Assembly (NCBI GenBank): GCA_021298045.1
Contig: JAJTHY010000082.1
Location: 1 to 11,365 of the forward strand
Source of the DNA: Candidatus Jidaibacter sp.
GTDB taxonomy: Bacteria > Pseudomonadota > Alphaproteobacteria > Rickettsiales > Midichloriaceae
DNA: 11,365 bases
Direction: 5' to 3'
Both the position numbers and the translations under genes were made by a program. The number at the start of each line of letters is the position of its first letter. The first letter of the stretch is position 1. Shown here one piece after another: positions 1-6,818 of this stretch. Below the pieces are notes generated by a model that had not been told where the DNA came from, did no database searches, and was given only the letters and a program-made list of their open reading frames with translations.

Positions 1-240
1 AATTGCGCTTGGGCGGAAGAATTGGCTCTTTGCTGGATCGGACATTGGCGGAAGCAGCGCAGCGACAATGTACACATTGATCGAGACCGCAAAGCTAAAT
101 GGCTTAAACCCGTGGGAGTACTTAAGGGCGGTATTTGAGCGGATACAGGATCATCCGATATCCAAGATCGCAGAACTCCTCCCGTGGAACATTAAACTAG
201 ATTAACCCGCTGCACTAGACCTCCTTTACTGTACGCTTAC
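1..240 (+). mobile_element. IS66-family insertion sequence, 3' end only
   Basis: The window opens inside an IS66-type element. It contains the transposase C-terminus (2-205), then a 35-bp tail whose reverse complement begins GTAAGCGTACAG. IS66-family terminal inverted repeats typically begin GTAAGCG, so the right end of the element is placed at base 240. The eight bases 241-248 (ttttctta) would be one copy of the usual 8-bp target duplication, but the other end lies outside the window and this cannot be tested. The element stops 62 bp beyond the dnaA stop codon and is visibly less AT-rich than the flanking DNA, consistent with acquisition. Confidence 0.85.
2..205 (+). CDS. IS66 transposase, C-terminal fragment (cut by window edge)
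   Basis: This is an open frame from base 2 to a TAA at 203-205, giving the last 67 residues of a protein that starts before the window. The text reads ALGRKNWLFAGSDIGG, then a Ser/Ala-rich turn, YTLIETAKLNGLNPWEYL, and ends DHPISKIAELLPWNIKLD. This matches the conserved C-terminal block of IS66-family DDE transposases, where the phrase GRKNWLFAGSD..G...A..YSLIETAKLNG and the final ELLPWN are near-invariant. No break is seen in the visible part, so the copy could be intact upstream. It has no functional link to dnaA; the two genes converge. Confidence 0.88.
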   Translation: MALGRKNWLFAGSDIGGSSAATMYTLIETAKLNGLNPWEYLRAVFERIQDHPISKIAELLPWNIKLD

Positions 241-302
241 TTTTCTTATAGATTTTGCAACTGATTTATGCTCTCAAACGCTTGTGGTATCAGGGCATCG
301 CA

Positions 303-1664
303 TTAAAACTGCAACAAAGCTTCCAGCTCTTGTATTTGTTTGTCAAGGCTTGGATCAGATTTACGTTTTTGCTCAATCTGCTTTATATAGTAAATTACGC
401 TGGCATGGTCACGTTTTCCTAAAGCAAGCCCAATATCAACTAAACTTTTAGTAGTTAAGCTTTTAACTAATAATGCACAGATTTGCCTAGGAATAGTAAA
501 CTTTGCAGACCTAGATTTAGATAGTATGTCAGAACTATCAATAGAAAAATAAGCAGAAACTACATTGATAATCTTTTCTAAATCTACTACCGCTTGGCCT
601 GCATCTAGATTGCTTTTTAGCAGGTTGGCTGCATCTGCAATAGTTATCTGAGTTTGTTCAAAGCTTGCATACGCTATAAGCTTATTAAGCGCCCCTTCTA
701 ACTCTCTATTGCTGGAGGTTATATTTTTAGCAATTAACTCTAACACTTCAGTCGCGACATTTGTATCAGCTCTACTTGCTTTAGACTCCAGGATAGAAAG
801 CCTAAGATCGTAATCTGATTGAGTAATTTCCACAACCAGCCCACCTATTAAGCGTGATTTACTTCTCGCATCTAACTGCAGCGCAAATGGCGTAGAATCA
901 GAAGAGATAACCACAATTTTATTTGCTTCTGTAAGTGCACTAAGTAAGTTACTGAACTCCTGCTGAGTAGCAGCTTTGCCGCAAATAAATTGAAGGTCAT
1001 CCACTAAAAAGATATCACAGGATTTTATTTTCTCTTTGAATCCTATTAAGTCATTGGCACGCAGATATTTTAAAAATAGATGCATAAATTTCTCAGCACT
1101 TAAATATACAAGCTTGCGGACTGCATCTAAGTTTTGAATTTGGGAAGCTATGGCTTGTAATAAATGTGTTTTACCCTGCCCTACGGCACCATGAATGTAT
1201 AAAATATTTGTTGGCAATTTATTTTCAGCTACAGCTTTTGCAGCTGAGTATGCAACCTTATTGCTTTGCCCAACTACAAATGCATCAAACACAAATCTAG
1301 GATCTAAATTGAAATCAAATATATCACATTGACTTTGAACTTCTTTAACTTCGCCTTCAATTTGCCTATTTGAGTTCGCAACTGGAACACTTACCGCGTT
1401 AACCTCTATTTGAATGGTCTCAGCAACAAGACCAAAATTCTTGCAAACTTTGGAAACTATATGCAAATAATTTGTTTCTATCCACTCACGAATAAATTTA
1501 GTAGGAGCTGAAAGAATAAGAACATTTTCATCAATGCTTTTAAAAGTTAAATGCCCTAACCAATTACGGTAGTTTAGCTCCCCAACTTCTTTGCGAAGCG
1601 CAAGTGCAACATCATTCCAAATGGTGTTACGACTGTTATACAACAAAGATTGAGATTCTTGCAT
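303..1664 (-). CDS. dnaA: Chromosomal replication initiator protein DnaA
   Basis: DnaA is the AAA+ ATPase that binds DnaA boxes and melts the origin. Numbered from ATG 1664 (453 aa, normal length), domain I includes the KFIREWIE segment near residue 56. Domain II is short. Walker A GAVGQGKT lies at 159-166, Walker B FLVDD at 219-223, the box VII/arginine-finger region SRLIGGL at 270-276, and the sensor II helix RELEGALN at 320-327. The C-terminal DNA-binding signature has KRDHASVIYYI around 417-427. Sensor I reads SSDSTP where most family members have SSDRPP. The ATG at 1664 is preferred because it overlaps the rhodanese stop (TGATG) and has GGAG nine bases upstream; an in-frame ATG at 1679 would add five residues. 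I found no perfect TTATCCACA box in the window, so there is no sign of oriC here. Confidence 0.96.
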   Translation of the reverse strand: MQESQSLLYNSRNTIWNDVALALRKEVGELNYRNWLGHLTFKSIDENVLILSAPTKFIREWIETNYLHIVSKVCKNFGLVAETIQIEVNAVSVPVANSNRQIEGEVKEVQSQCDIFDFNLDPRFVFDAFVVGQSNKVAYSAAKAVAENKLPTNILYIHGAVGQGKTHLLQAIASQIQNLDAVRKLVYLSAEKFMHLFLKYLRANDLIGFKEKIKSCDIFLVDDLQFICGKAATQQEFSNLLSALTEANKIVVISSDSTPFALQLDARSKSRLIGGLVVEITQSDYDLRLSILESKASRADTNVATEVLELIAKNITSSNRELEGALNKLIAYASFEQTQITIADAANLLKSNLDAGQAVVDLEKIINVVSAYFSIDSSDILSKSRSAKFTIPRQICALLVKSLTTKSLVDIGLALGKRDHASVIYYIKQIEQKRKSDPSLDKQIQELEALLQF

Positions 1665-2086
1665 CAATCTTGACTCCATGCTAGCTGTTCAGCCTTCCAG
1701 CCAGAAATTTTACCTCTGTGCCTATATGCGTCTAATTCTCCCTCAAAGCCATCCAATATATTATAACAATTAACATAGCCTAGGTTCGCCATAAAGTTAG
1801 CAGCATCTCGTGATCTAGCTCCAGTTCGGCATATAAACATTAAATGAGAAAGTTTATCAGGTACTATCTTAGCCAATTCTTCGGCGAAGTTAGTGTTCAA
1901 CTGCATATCTGGCAAAGATCTCCACTCAATCTTAATCAATTTATCATCACGTTCTCCTAAATCCGGAACCCCAACATAATGCCATTCCTCTTTTGTCCGC
2001 ACATCTACAATGTAAGAATGCCTTTCGTGAGATAAAAGCTCCCACGAATTTTTAGGTGACAAATTCCCACGATAGAGTTGTAGCAT
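1664..2086 (-). CDS. Rhodanese-domain sulfurtransferase
   Basis: This is a 140-residue single-domain rhodanese, probably cytosolic since no signal peptide or membrane segment is visible. The CH2A-like segment is YIVDVRTKEEW (residues 25-35). The active-site loop is C86-RTGARS (86-92), with the persulfide-forming Cys and the Arg and Ser residues typical of active enzymes. LDGFEGELD (111-119) matches the usual end of the domain, where 'GG..GW' or 'GFEGDLD' motifs occur. The family moves sulfane sulfur to acceptors; the acceptor here is unknown. Its TGA overlaps the ATG of dnaA by one base, suggesting coupled translation. About 200 non-coding bases separate it from the transporter upstream, which leaves room for a promoter serving rhodanese and dnaA, but I could not assign one confidently. 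Confidence 0.9.
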   Translation of the reverse strand: MLQLYRGNLSPKNSWELLSHERHSYIVDVRTKEEWHYVGVPDLGERDDKLIKIEWRSLPDMQLNTNFAEELAKIVPDKLSHLMFICRTGARSRDAANFMANLGYVNCYNILDGFEGELDAYRHRGKISGWKAEQLAWSQD

Positions 2087-2293
2087 TTTTTTCTCTATAT
2101 TTAATTAAGTGTGTTAGTAATGATTATTCGGTATTCAATTTTTGCCCTAACTTTGCCCTCAGGTAAAGACAAATAATTCAATTTATGTCCAATATTTATA
2201 TTGACTTTACCAAACCTAAGACAAACCAATAACTCACTCTGTTCATTTATTTACAAAGCCCGTATCACCTGGCGTTCAGGGCGTGCAGGCATT

Positions 2294-3718
2294 TTACCAA
2301 AGGCCTATTATTTTCCACCAGGCCATCCCAATTGTAGCAAGTACAATAAGATAAAAAGCACTGCACACAAATCCTACGAACCACCAATTTTTTGTGCTCA
2401 TATGATTATCCCCAAAGAAAATAGGTGCGCTCGCAAGACTAAAGTGAGTTATGCCACTAGATAGGATCGATAAAAAACCTAAAATAAGAGCAGAGATAGT
2501 TGCTGGCATACCATAGCTTATCAATACAAATAAGAACGTAGGAAATAAAACCGTAATATGCGCAGTGGCGCTAGCAAACATATAATGCATGTAAAAGTAA
2601 ACTACAACCATCAAACCTATAGCCAACGTTGGATTTCCTTGTGGAAGTATGCTCTTGAAATACTCACCAAATACCGACATAAGGCCAAATTTAGATAAGT
2701 ATCCGGAAAGCATAACCAAAGTAGCGAACCATATAAAGGTATGCCACGCCCCTTTATCTGCTATTGCATCATCAAAGTTAATGGTTTTAGTCACAAATAA
2801 AATAGAGAGTCCTATAAGAGCAGTAGCTGTTGCTGAAATCCCATACTTGCCACCCATTATCCAAAGGGCAATTAGCACTACAAATGTAAACATCATAATT
2901 ATTTCTTGTAATTTCATACCACCCATTTCCTTTAATTTCGCAAGGGCTATAGCTGGTGCAGTATCGGAGTGCTTAATTGTTGGTGGGTATAAAACATATA
3001 CTAAAAGTGGCATTAAAGCCAAACATACCAAACATGGTATGAGAGCAGCCCATGCCCAAAGCAACCATGTTATATCAGCACCAAAATCTGCTGCTAACCT
3101 TACAACAAGTGGGTTTGCCGCCATAGCGGTTAAAAACATAGAGCTAGTGATAACATTAGATTGGAAACATACTTTCATTATAAAAGCACTAGTTCTGCAA
3201 GAAACACCTGTATGGTTCTCATCACTATATGATTTACATAGCGATTTAGCTATAGGGAATATAATACCGCCACCACGCGCAGTTACACTGGGGATAAGAG
3301 GTGAGAGAGTAAGCTCAGCTAAGACCAACCCATAGGAAAGCCCCAAAGTACTGCGGCCGAATTTTGATATAAAGTAATAAGCGCATCTAGAACCCAAGCC
3401 AGTTTTTATAAATCCAAGAGAGATAAAGAATGCGAACACCACGAGCCATACTGTCTCCGATCCAAATCCTGCTAAGCACTCCTCCAAAGTCAATGTCCCT
3501 GTAAGCACACAGCACATTATCGCAATAAGAGAGCTGGCACCCATAGGCATAGGATTTGTGATAATAGCAAATATAGTTGCTATAAAAATGGCAAACATGT
3601 GCCAAGCCTTTTCGCTTATTCCATTTGGTATGGGTAAATTCCAAACCCCATAGCCCAATAAAAATATAACCAGCATTAAGAAATTACGGTTTGTTGTAAA
3701 CTCTAGTATTTGTCTCAT
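2294..3718 (-). CDS. DASS (SLC13/CitT-type) anion transporter, probable di/tricarboxylate or 2-oxoglutarate/malate carrier
   Basis: This is an integral inner-membrane protein of 474 residues with roughly 12 hydrophobic segments, for example near 12-30, 40-55, 60-76, 88-104, 126-143, 218-245, 272-289, 295-310, 326-340, 365-381, 385-402 and 407-420, plus a final one at 446-467. DASS/CitT hallmarks are visible: FQSNVITSSMFLTAMAANP at 185-203 (the SNx substrate/Na+ region), HYMFASATAHITVLFP at 378-393, and the late GITHFSLASAPIFFG segment at 422-436. This combination resembles the CitT/TtdT/plastidic oxoglutarate-malate translocator branch more than the eukaryotic NaDC branch. Substrate and coupling (Na+ symport or exchange) cannot be read from sequence. 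It starts 21 bp after yqgE and probably ends that operon. In an intracellular bacterium it could bring in host dicarboxylates for the TCA cycle (inference). Confidence 0.9.
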   Translation of the reverse strand: MRQILEFTTNRNFLMLVIFLLGYGVWNLPIPNGISEKAWHMFAIFIATIFAIITNPMPMGASSLIAIMCCVLTGTLTLEECLAGFGSETVWLVVFAFFISLGFIKTGLGSRCAYYFISKFGRSTLGLSYGLVLAELTLSPLIPSVTARGGGIIFPIAKSLCKSYSDENHTGVSCRTSAFIMKVCFQSNVITSSMFLTAMAANPLVVRLAADFGADITWLLWAWAALIPCLVCLALMPLLVYVLYPPTIKHSDTAPAIALAKLKEMGGMKLQEIIMMFTFVVLIALWIMGGKYGISATATALIGLSILFVTKTINFDDAIADKGAWHTFIWFATLVMLSGYLSKFGLMSVFGEYFKSILPQGNPTLAIGLMVVVYFYMHYMFASATAHITVLFPTFLFVLISYGMPATISALILGFLSILSSGITHFSLASAPIFFGDNHMSTKNWWFVGFVCSAFYLIVLATIGMAWWKIIGLW

Positions 3719-3739
3719 TCACTCAATCTCTATAAATTT

Positions 3740-4315
3740 TTATGCATTTCCAGAATATGAGACTAACCTGTCTAAATTCTTGATTCCAATCTTCTTGATA
3801 AATTTTTCCCACTTTAGGTCTGGCTTACCATTATACAAAGCATCCAAACTTACGTCAGAAACTATCCAAGAATTTTGGTTAACTTCCTGCTCTAACTGAC
3901 CAGGACCCCAGCCACAAAAACCCTTACAGATTATAAACTTGTCATCATTTTCGCCTTTGGCCACATCCAGCAAAAAGGCTTCTGCATTTGTGTACAAAAT
4001 AGGGAGAATGATGTTGTCAGCGCTTTGCTCTAAGATTCCACTTAGGATAAACAATTTATCATCTTCAACTGGGCCGCCGTTATATATAATATATTTACGG
4101 TTAATTTTAAACCTTCTTTTTACATTAAACGCATCAAAAATATCCTTGGATTTTATAATCCCACTAGGTTTATTAAAAATAACACCTATAGCACCTTCCT
4201 CATCATGCGAGCAAATAAAGATTAGTGACCTCTGAAATATAGATTCATCAAGCGAAGGAGTGGCAATCAACATCTTCCCTAAAAAAGCACCTAAACCTGA
4301 TTTATAAGAGTTCAT
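3740..4315 (-). CDS. YqgE/AlgH family protein (UPF0301, DUF179)
   Basis: This 191-residue cytosolic protein has the full DUF179 pattern. It opens with GKMLIATPSLDESIFQRSLIFICSH-type text (family: 'fLiAmP.l.d..F.rsvvyi..h'), followed by GAIGVIFNKPSG, YNGGPVEDDKLFIL, and the diagnostic FCGWGPGQLEQEV, which matches the GY.GWgpGQLe.E consensus. The molecular function of the family is unresolved; the AlgH name comes from a Pseudomonas alginate regulator, and no regulatory role should be assumed. ATG 4315 is chosen because the conserved N-terminus starts soon after it and GGAG lies 11 bases upstream. An in-frame GTG at 4336 would add seven residues and overlap hemF by 14 bp. The next gene, the transporter, begins 21 bp downstream. 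Confidence 0.92.
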   Translation of the reverse strand: MNSYKSGLGAFLGKMLIATPSLDESIFQRSLIFICSHDEEGAIGVIFNKPSGIIKSKDIFDAFNVKRRFKINRKYIIYNGGPVEDDKLFILSGILEQSADNIILPILYTNAEAFLLDVAKGENDDKFIICKGFCGWGPGQLEQEVNQNSWIVSDVSLDALYNGKPDLKWEKFIKKIGIKNLDRLVSYSGNA

Positions 4316-4322
4316 AAATAAT

Positions 4323-5174
4323 TTATCTCCAAGCACATAAGGGTGGTAAAGACATCAAAATTGCCTCTGGGTTACCGCCTGTTAAAAATCCAAATTTGGT
4401 TCCACGATCGTACACAAGGTTAAACTCAGCATATAGCGCCCTCTTAGCCAATTGCCTTTCCTTATCATCCTCACTCCAGCTCAACTCGTAATTTCTGCGC
4501 ACTAATTTCGGGAATATATCTAAGAATGCTAAACCAACATCTTTAGTATAATCCATGTCAGAACTCCAATCTCCAGTATTGAAATAATCATAAAATATCC
4601 CACCTACCCCCCTGGGTTGGTTACGGTGCTTGATGAAGAAATATTGATCACATTCTTTTTTATATTTAGGATAGAATTCTGGATTGTATTTATCACACGC
4701 AATCTTAAAAGCATTATGAAAATCAGCAGTATCTTCTGCAACTTCAAAGGTAGGAGTAAGGTCAGCCCCTCCCCCAAACCAAAGTTTATTAGTTACAATC
4801 ATGCGAGTATTCATGTGAACAGATGGAACTTTAGGAGATTTCATGTGAGCCACTAATGAAATACCAGATGCCCAAAAATTTACATCTTTTTCAGCACCAG
4901 GCATCTCTTTAGCTAATACCTCTGGAAACTCACCATAAACGGTGGATATGTTAACCCCTACCTTTTCAAAAACCTCACCGCGCATAACCGACATCTCGCC
5001 GCCACCACCGCTTGCTCTATCCCACTTTGTACGGGAAAATTTTGCATCTCCGCCAAGCTCGAGTTCTATCAACTCAAACTCAGCGCATATCATGTCCCTT
5101 AGCTCCTTGAACCAGGAAGAAGATGTTTTCTTTTTTTGCTCTAATGTAAATTCTTGATCTTTGGAGCTAGTCAT
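4323..5174 (-). CDS. hemF: Oxygen-dependent coproporphyrinogen III oxidase HemF
   Basis: HemF converts coproporphyrinogen III to protoporphyrinogen IX using O2, a late step of heme synthesis in the cytosol. The 283-residue protein carries HMNTRM (120-125), LWFGGGADLTP (131-141), ADFH with His153, and the family signature running from KECDQYFFIKHR (residues 173-184) through RGVGGIFYD (188-196). The C-terminal RGTKFGF...GG.PEAILMSLPPL is also typical. It ends abruptly at LCAWR, roughly 20 residues before most family members, which continue W-[KR]-Y-[DN]; see findings. The start ATG overlaps the trxB stop (ATGA), with AGGA six bases upstream. An O2-requiring enzyme here implies an aerobic or microaerobic life. 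Confidence 0.95.
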   Translation of the reverse strand: MTSSKDQEFTLEQKKKTSSSWFKELRDMICAEFELIELELGGDAKFSRTKWDRASGGGGEMSVMRGEVFEKVGVNISTVYGEFPEVLAKEMPGAEKDVNFWASGISLVAHMKSPKVPSVHMNTRMIVTNKLWFGGGADLTPTFEVAEDTADFHNAFKIACDKYNPEFYPKYKKECDQYFFIKHRNQPRGVGGIFYDYFNTGDWSSDMDYTKDVGLAFLDIFPKLVRRNYELSWSEDDKERQLAKRALYAEFNLVYDRGTKFGFLTGGNPEAILMSLPPLCAWR

Positions 5175-6115
5175 GTTCGATCCTGTAAGAATTTATTCAC
5201 TTGTAATGCAGCCATACAACCAGTGCCTGCAGCAGTTATTGCTTGCCTGTATATCTTATCTTGCACGTCTCCCGCAGCAAATACACCCGGAATATTTGTT
5301 TCTGTAGAATCTGGTTTAGTTATTATATAGCCCTCTTCATCCATCTCTACTTTACCTTTAAATATTGCAGTGTTAGGCAAATGTCCTATAGCCACGAAAA
5401 TGCCATCAACCTTCATTTCCGTAAGCGCTCCAGTTTTCACATTTTTTAGCAGAGCTCCTGTAACACCAAGAGGGTTTTGCTCTCCTAGAACTTCATCAAT
5501 TACAGTATCCCAAATTACGCTTATTTTAGGATTAGAAAATAAACGATCTTGCGCTATTTTCTCTGCTCTAAATGAATCTCTACGGTGGACAACAGTTACC
5601 TTAGATGCATGGTTTGTTAGGTAAATTGCCTCCTCAACTGCTGTGTTACCGCCTCCAACTACCAATACCTCTTTTCCACGATAAAAAAAGGCATCACATG
5701 TAGCGCAACCAGAAACGCCAAAACCCTGATACTTAGATTCACCTTTAACACCAAGCCATTTTGCCTGGGCGCCAGTTGAGATTATCACCGTCTGAGCTGA
5801 GTAAACCTCTCCATTTTCGCTTTTACATATGAACGGACGATTGGTAAAATCAACTTCCGAAATTTTATCACCTACAATTTTAACACCAACATTTTTGGCT
5901 TGAGCTTCCATTTGCTCCATAAGCCACGGCCCTTGAATAACTTCAGCAAACCCCGGATAGTTTTCTACATCTGTTGTTGATGTCAATTGACCTCCAGGCT
6001 CAGATCCTGTAACCAAAAGCGTATCGAGGCCAGCTCTGGAGGCGTAAATAGCAGCGGAATATCCCGCGGGTCCAGACCCTATGATCAAAACCTGCGCAGG
6101 AATAAATTTTTGCAT
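5171..6115 (-). CDS. trxB: Thioredoxin-disulfide reductase TrxB
   Basis: This cytosolic FAD flavoenzyme uses NADPH to reduce thioredoxin. The 314-residue length is standard for the low-molecular-weight type. The FAD-binding GSGPAGYSAAIYASRAG is at 13-29. The redox-active pair is C137-A-T-C140, followed by DAFF, in the inserted NADPH domain. GGGNTAVEEA (154-163) and HRRDSFRA (177-184) are the NADPH-binding motifs, the latter with the arginines that bind the 2'-phosphate. GVFAAGDV near 277-284 closes the second FAD motif. AGGAG sits about eight bases before the start. It lies 14 bp after the peroxiredoxin gene and overlaps hemF by 4 bp, so the three are almost certainly one transcript, placing electron supply next to the peroxidase it may serve via thioredoxin. 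Confidence 0.97.
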   Translation of the reverse strand: MQKFIPAQVLIIGSGPAGYSAAIYASRAGLDTLLVTGSEPGGQLTSTTDVENYPGFAEVIQGPWLMEQMEAQAKNVGVKIVGDKISEVDFTNRPFICKSENGEVYSAQTVIISTGAQAKWLGVKGESKYQGFGVSGCATCDAFFYRGKEVLVVGGGNTAVEEAIYLTNHASKVTVVHRRDSFRAEKIAQDRLFSNPKISVIWDTVIDEVLGEQNPLGVTGALLKNVKTGALTEMKVDGIFVAIGHLPNTAIFKGKVEMDEEGYIITKPDSTETNIPGVFAAGDVQDKIYRQAITAAGTGCMAALQVNKFLQDRT

Positions 6116-6129
6116 AATAAGCTCCTAAA

Positions 6130-6735
6130 TTATTTAGCTTCTTGATACTTATTTGCTAAATAGTCAGCAACTCCTTCTTGAGTAGGTTTCATACCAGCTT
6201 CACCTTTATCCCAATTGGCAGGACAAACTTCACCATGTTGCTGATGGAATTTGAGAGCTTTCACCATCCTTAAAGCCTCTTGGATGTTTCTGCCTAATGG
6301 CAAATCATTCACCAACTGATGACGAACTTTGAATTCCTGATCAATAAGGAAAGTAGCTCTAAGAGCCACTGAATCATTAAATAAAACATCATACTCTTTG
6401 GCAATTTGCTTGGTTAAATCTGCCACCATAGGCATTTGAATATTACCGATACCACCTTTTGCTATTTTAGTGTTTTTGTAAGCAAGATGGGTAAATTGTG
6501 AGTCAACGCTAACAGCGATAAGTTCAGCGCCTTCATCTCGAAAGTTTTTGAGATTTGCATTGAATTCAAGAATTTCTGAAGGGCAGACAAATGTAAAATC
6601 TAGGGGGTAAAAAAATAGTACACCAATCTTACCATTTAAATAAGATTTTAAATTGAATGATGGATTAATTGAATTATCTGGCATTACCGCATTAGCAGTA
6701 AAATCAGGAGCAAGCTTAGTTACTAATACTGACAT
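6130..6735 (-). CDS. Typical 2-Cys peroxiredoxin (AhpC/Prx1 family)
   Basis: This is a cytosolic thiol peroxidase that reduces H2O2 and organic hydroperoxides. The 201-residue protein begins MSVLVTKLAPDF. The peroxidatic centre is FYPLDFTFVCPSE with Cys51 and Thr48, and the Arg of the catalytic triad lies in the VALRATFLID segment. The resolving centre is EVCPANW with Cys171. A GGIG motif near 94-97 recalls the GGLG of overoxidation-sensitive enzymes, but the C-terminal YF motif is replaced by DYL. No ahpF is present; the adjacent trxB suggests recycling through thioredoxin (inference). An upstream ATG at 6795 would add 20 residues unlike the family and would lie on the -35 box of a good promoter, so ATG 6735 is preferred. 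The Shine-Dalgarno is weak. Confidence 0.94.
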   Translation of the reverse strand: MSVLVTKLAPDFTANAVMPDNSINPSFNLKSYLNGKIGVLFFYPLDFTFVCPSEILEFNANLKNFRDEGAELIAVSVDSQFTHLAYKNTKIAKGGIGNIQMPMVADLTKQIAKEYDVLFNDSVALRATFLIDQEFKVRHQLVNDLPLGRNIQEALRMVKALKFHQQHGEVCPANWDKGEAGMKPTQEGVADYLANKYQEAK

Positions 6736-6766
6736 TTTGACCCATAAAAAGTTATACGTGCCTGAG

Positions 6767-6795
6767 ATTATATACCAATGGTTTCCCATGCTCAA
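6767..6795 (-). promoter_or_regulatory. Predicted sigma70 promoter of the ahpC-trxB-hemF operon
   Basis: On the minus strand TTGAGC (-35, 6790-6795), a 17-base spacer and a perfect TATAAT (-10, 6767-6772) precede the peroxiredoxin start. Transcription would begin near 6760, giving a leader of about 25 nt. The spacer contains the small inverted repeat ATGG-GAAA-CCAT, which could be an operator or chance. Box quality and spacing make this the best promoter match I found in the window. Confidence 0.68.
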
Positions 6796-6818
6796 GTGTA
6801 TAAAAGAGATCTAAGATA

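Noticed and set aside
2087..2293. Search for oriC, an RNA gene or a terminator in the gap between the transporter and rhodanese genes
   Set aside because: No DnaA boxes close to TTATCCACA and no RNA gene were seen; ggtaaag/ctttacc (2162-2168, 2205-2211) and other short inverted repeats are weak and lack a U-run. Any promoter match there was too weak to report.
2649..3335. A 228-codon open frame on the plus strand
   Set aside because: It lies wholly antisense to the DASS transporter, which has clear family motifs. Its translation is low in recognisable motifs and reflects codon structure of the opposite strand.
6736..6795. N-terminal extension of the peroxiredoxin starting at 6795
   Set aside because: It is unlike family N-termini, and the upstream ATG coincides with the -35 box of a good promoter.
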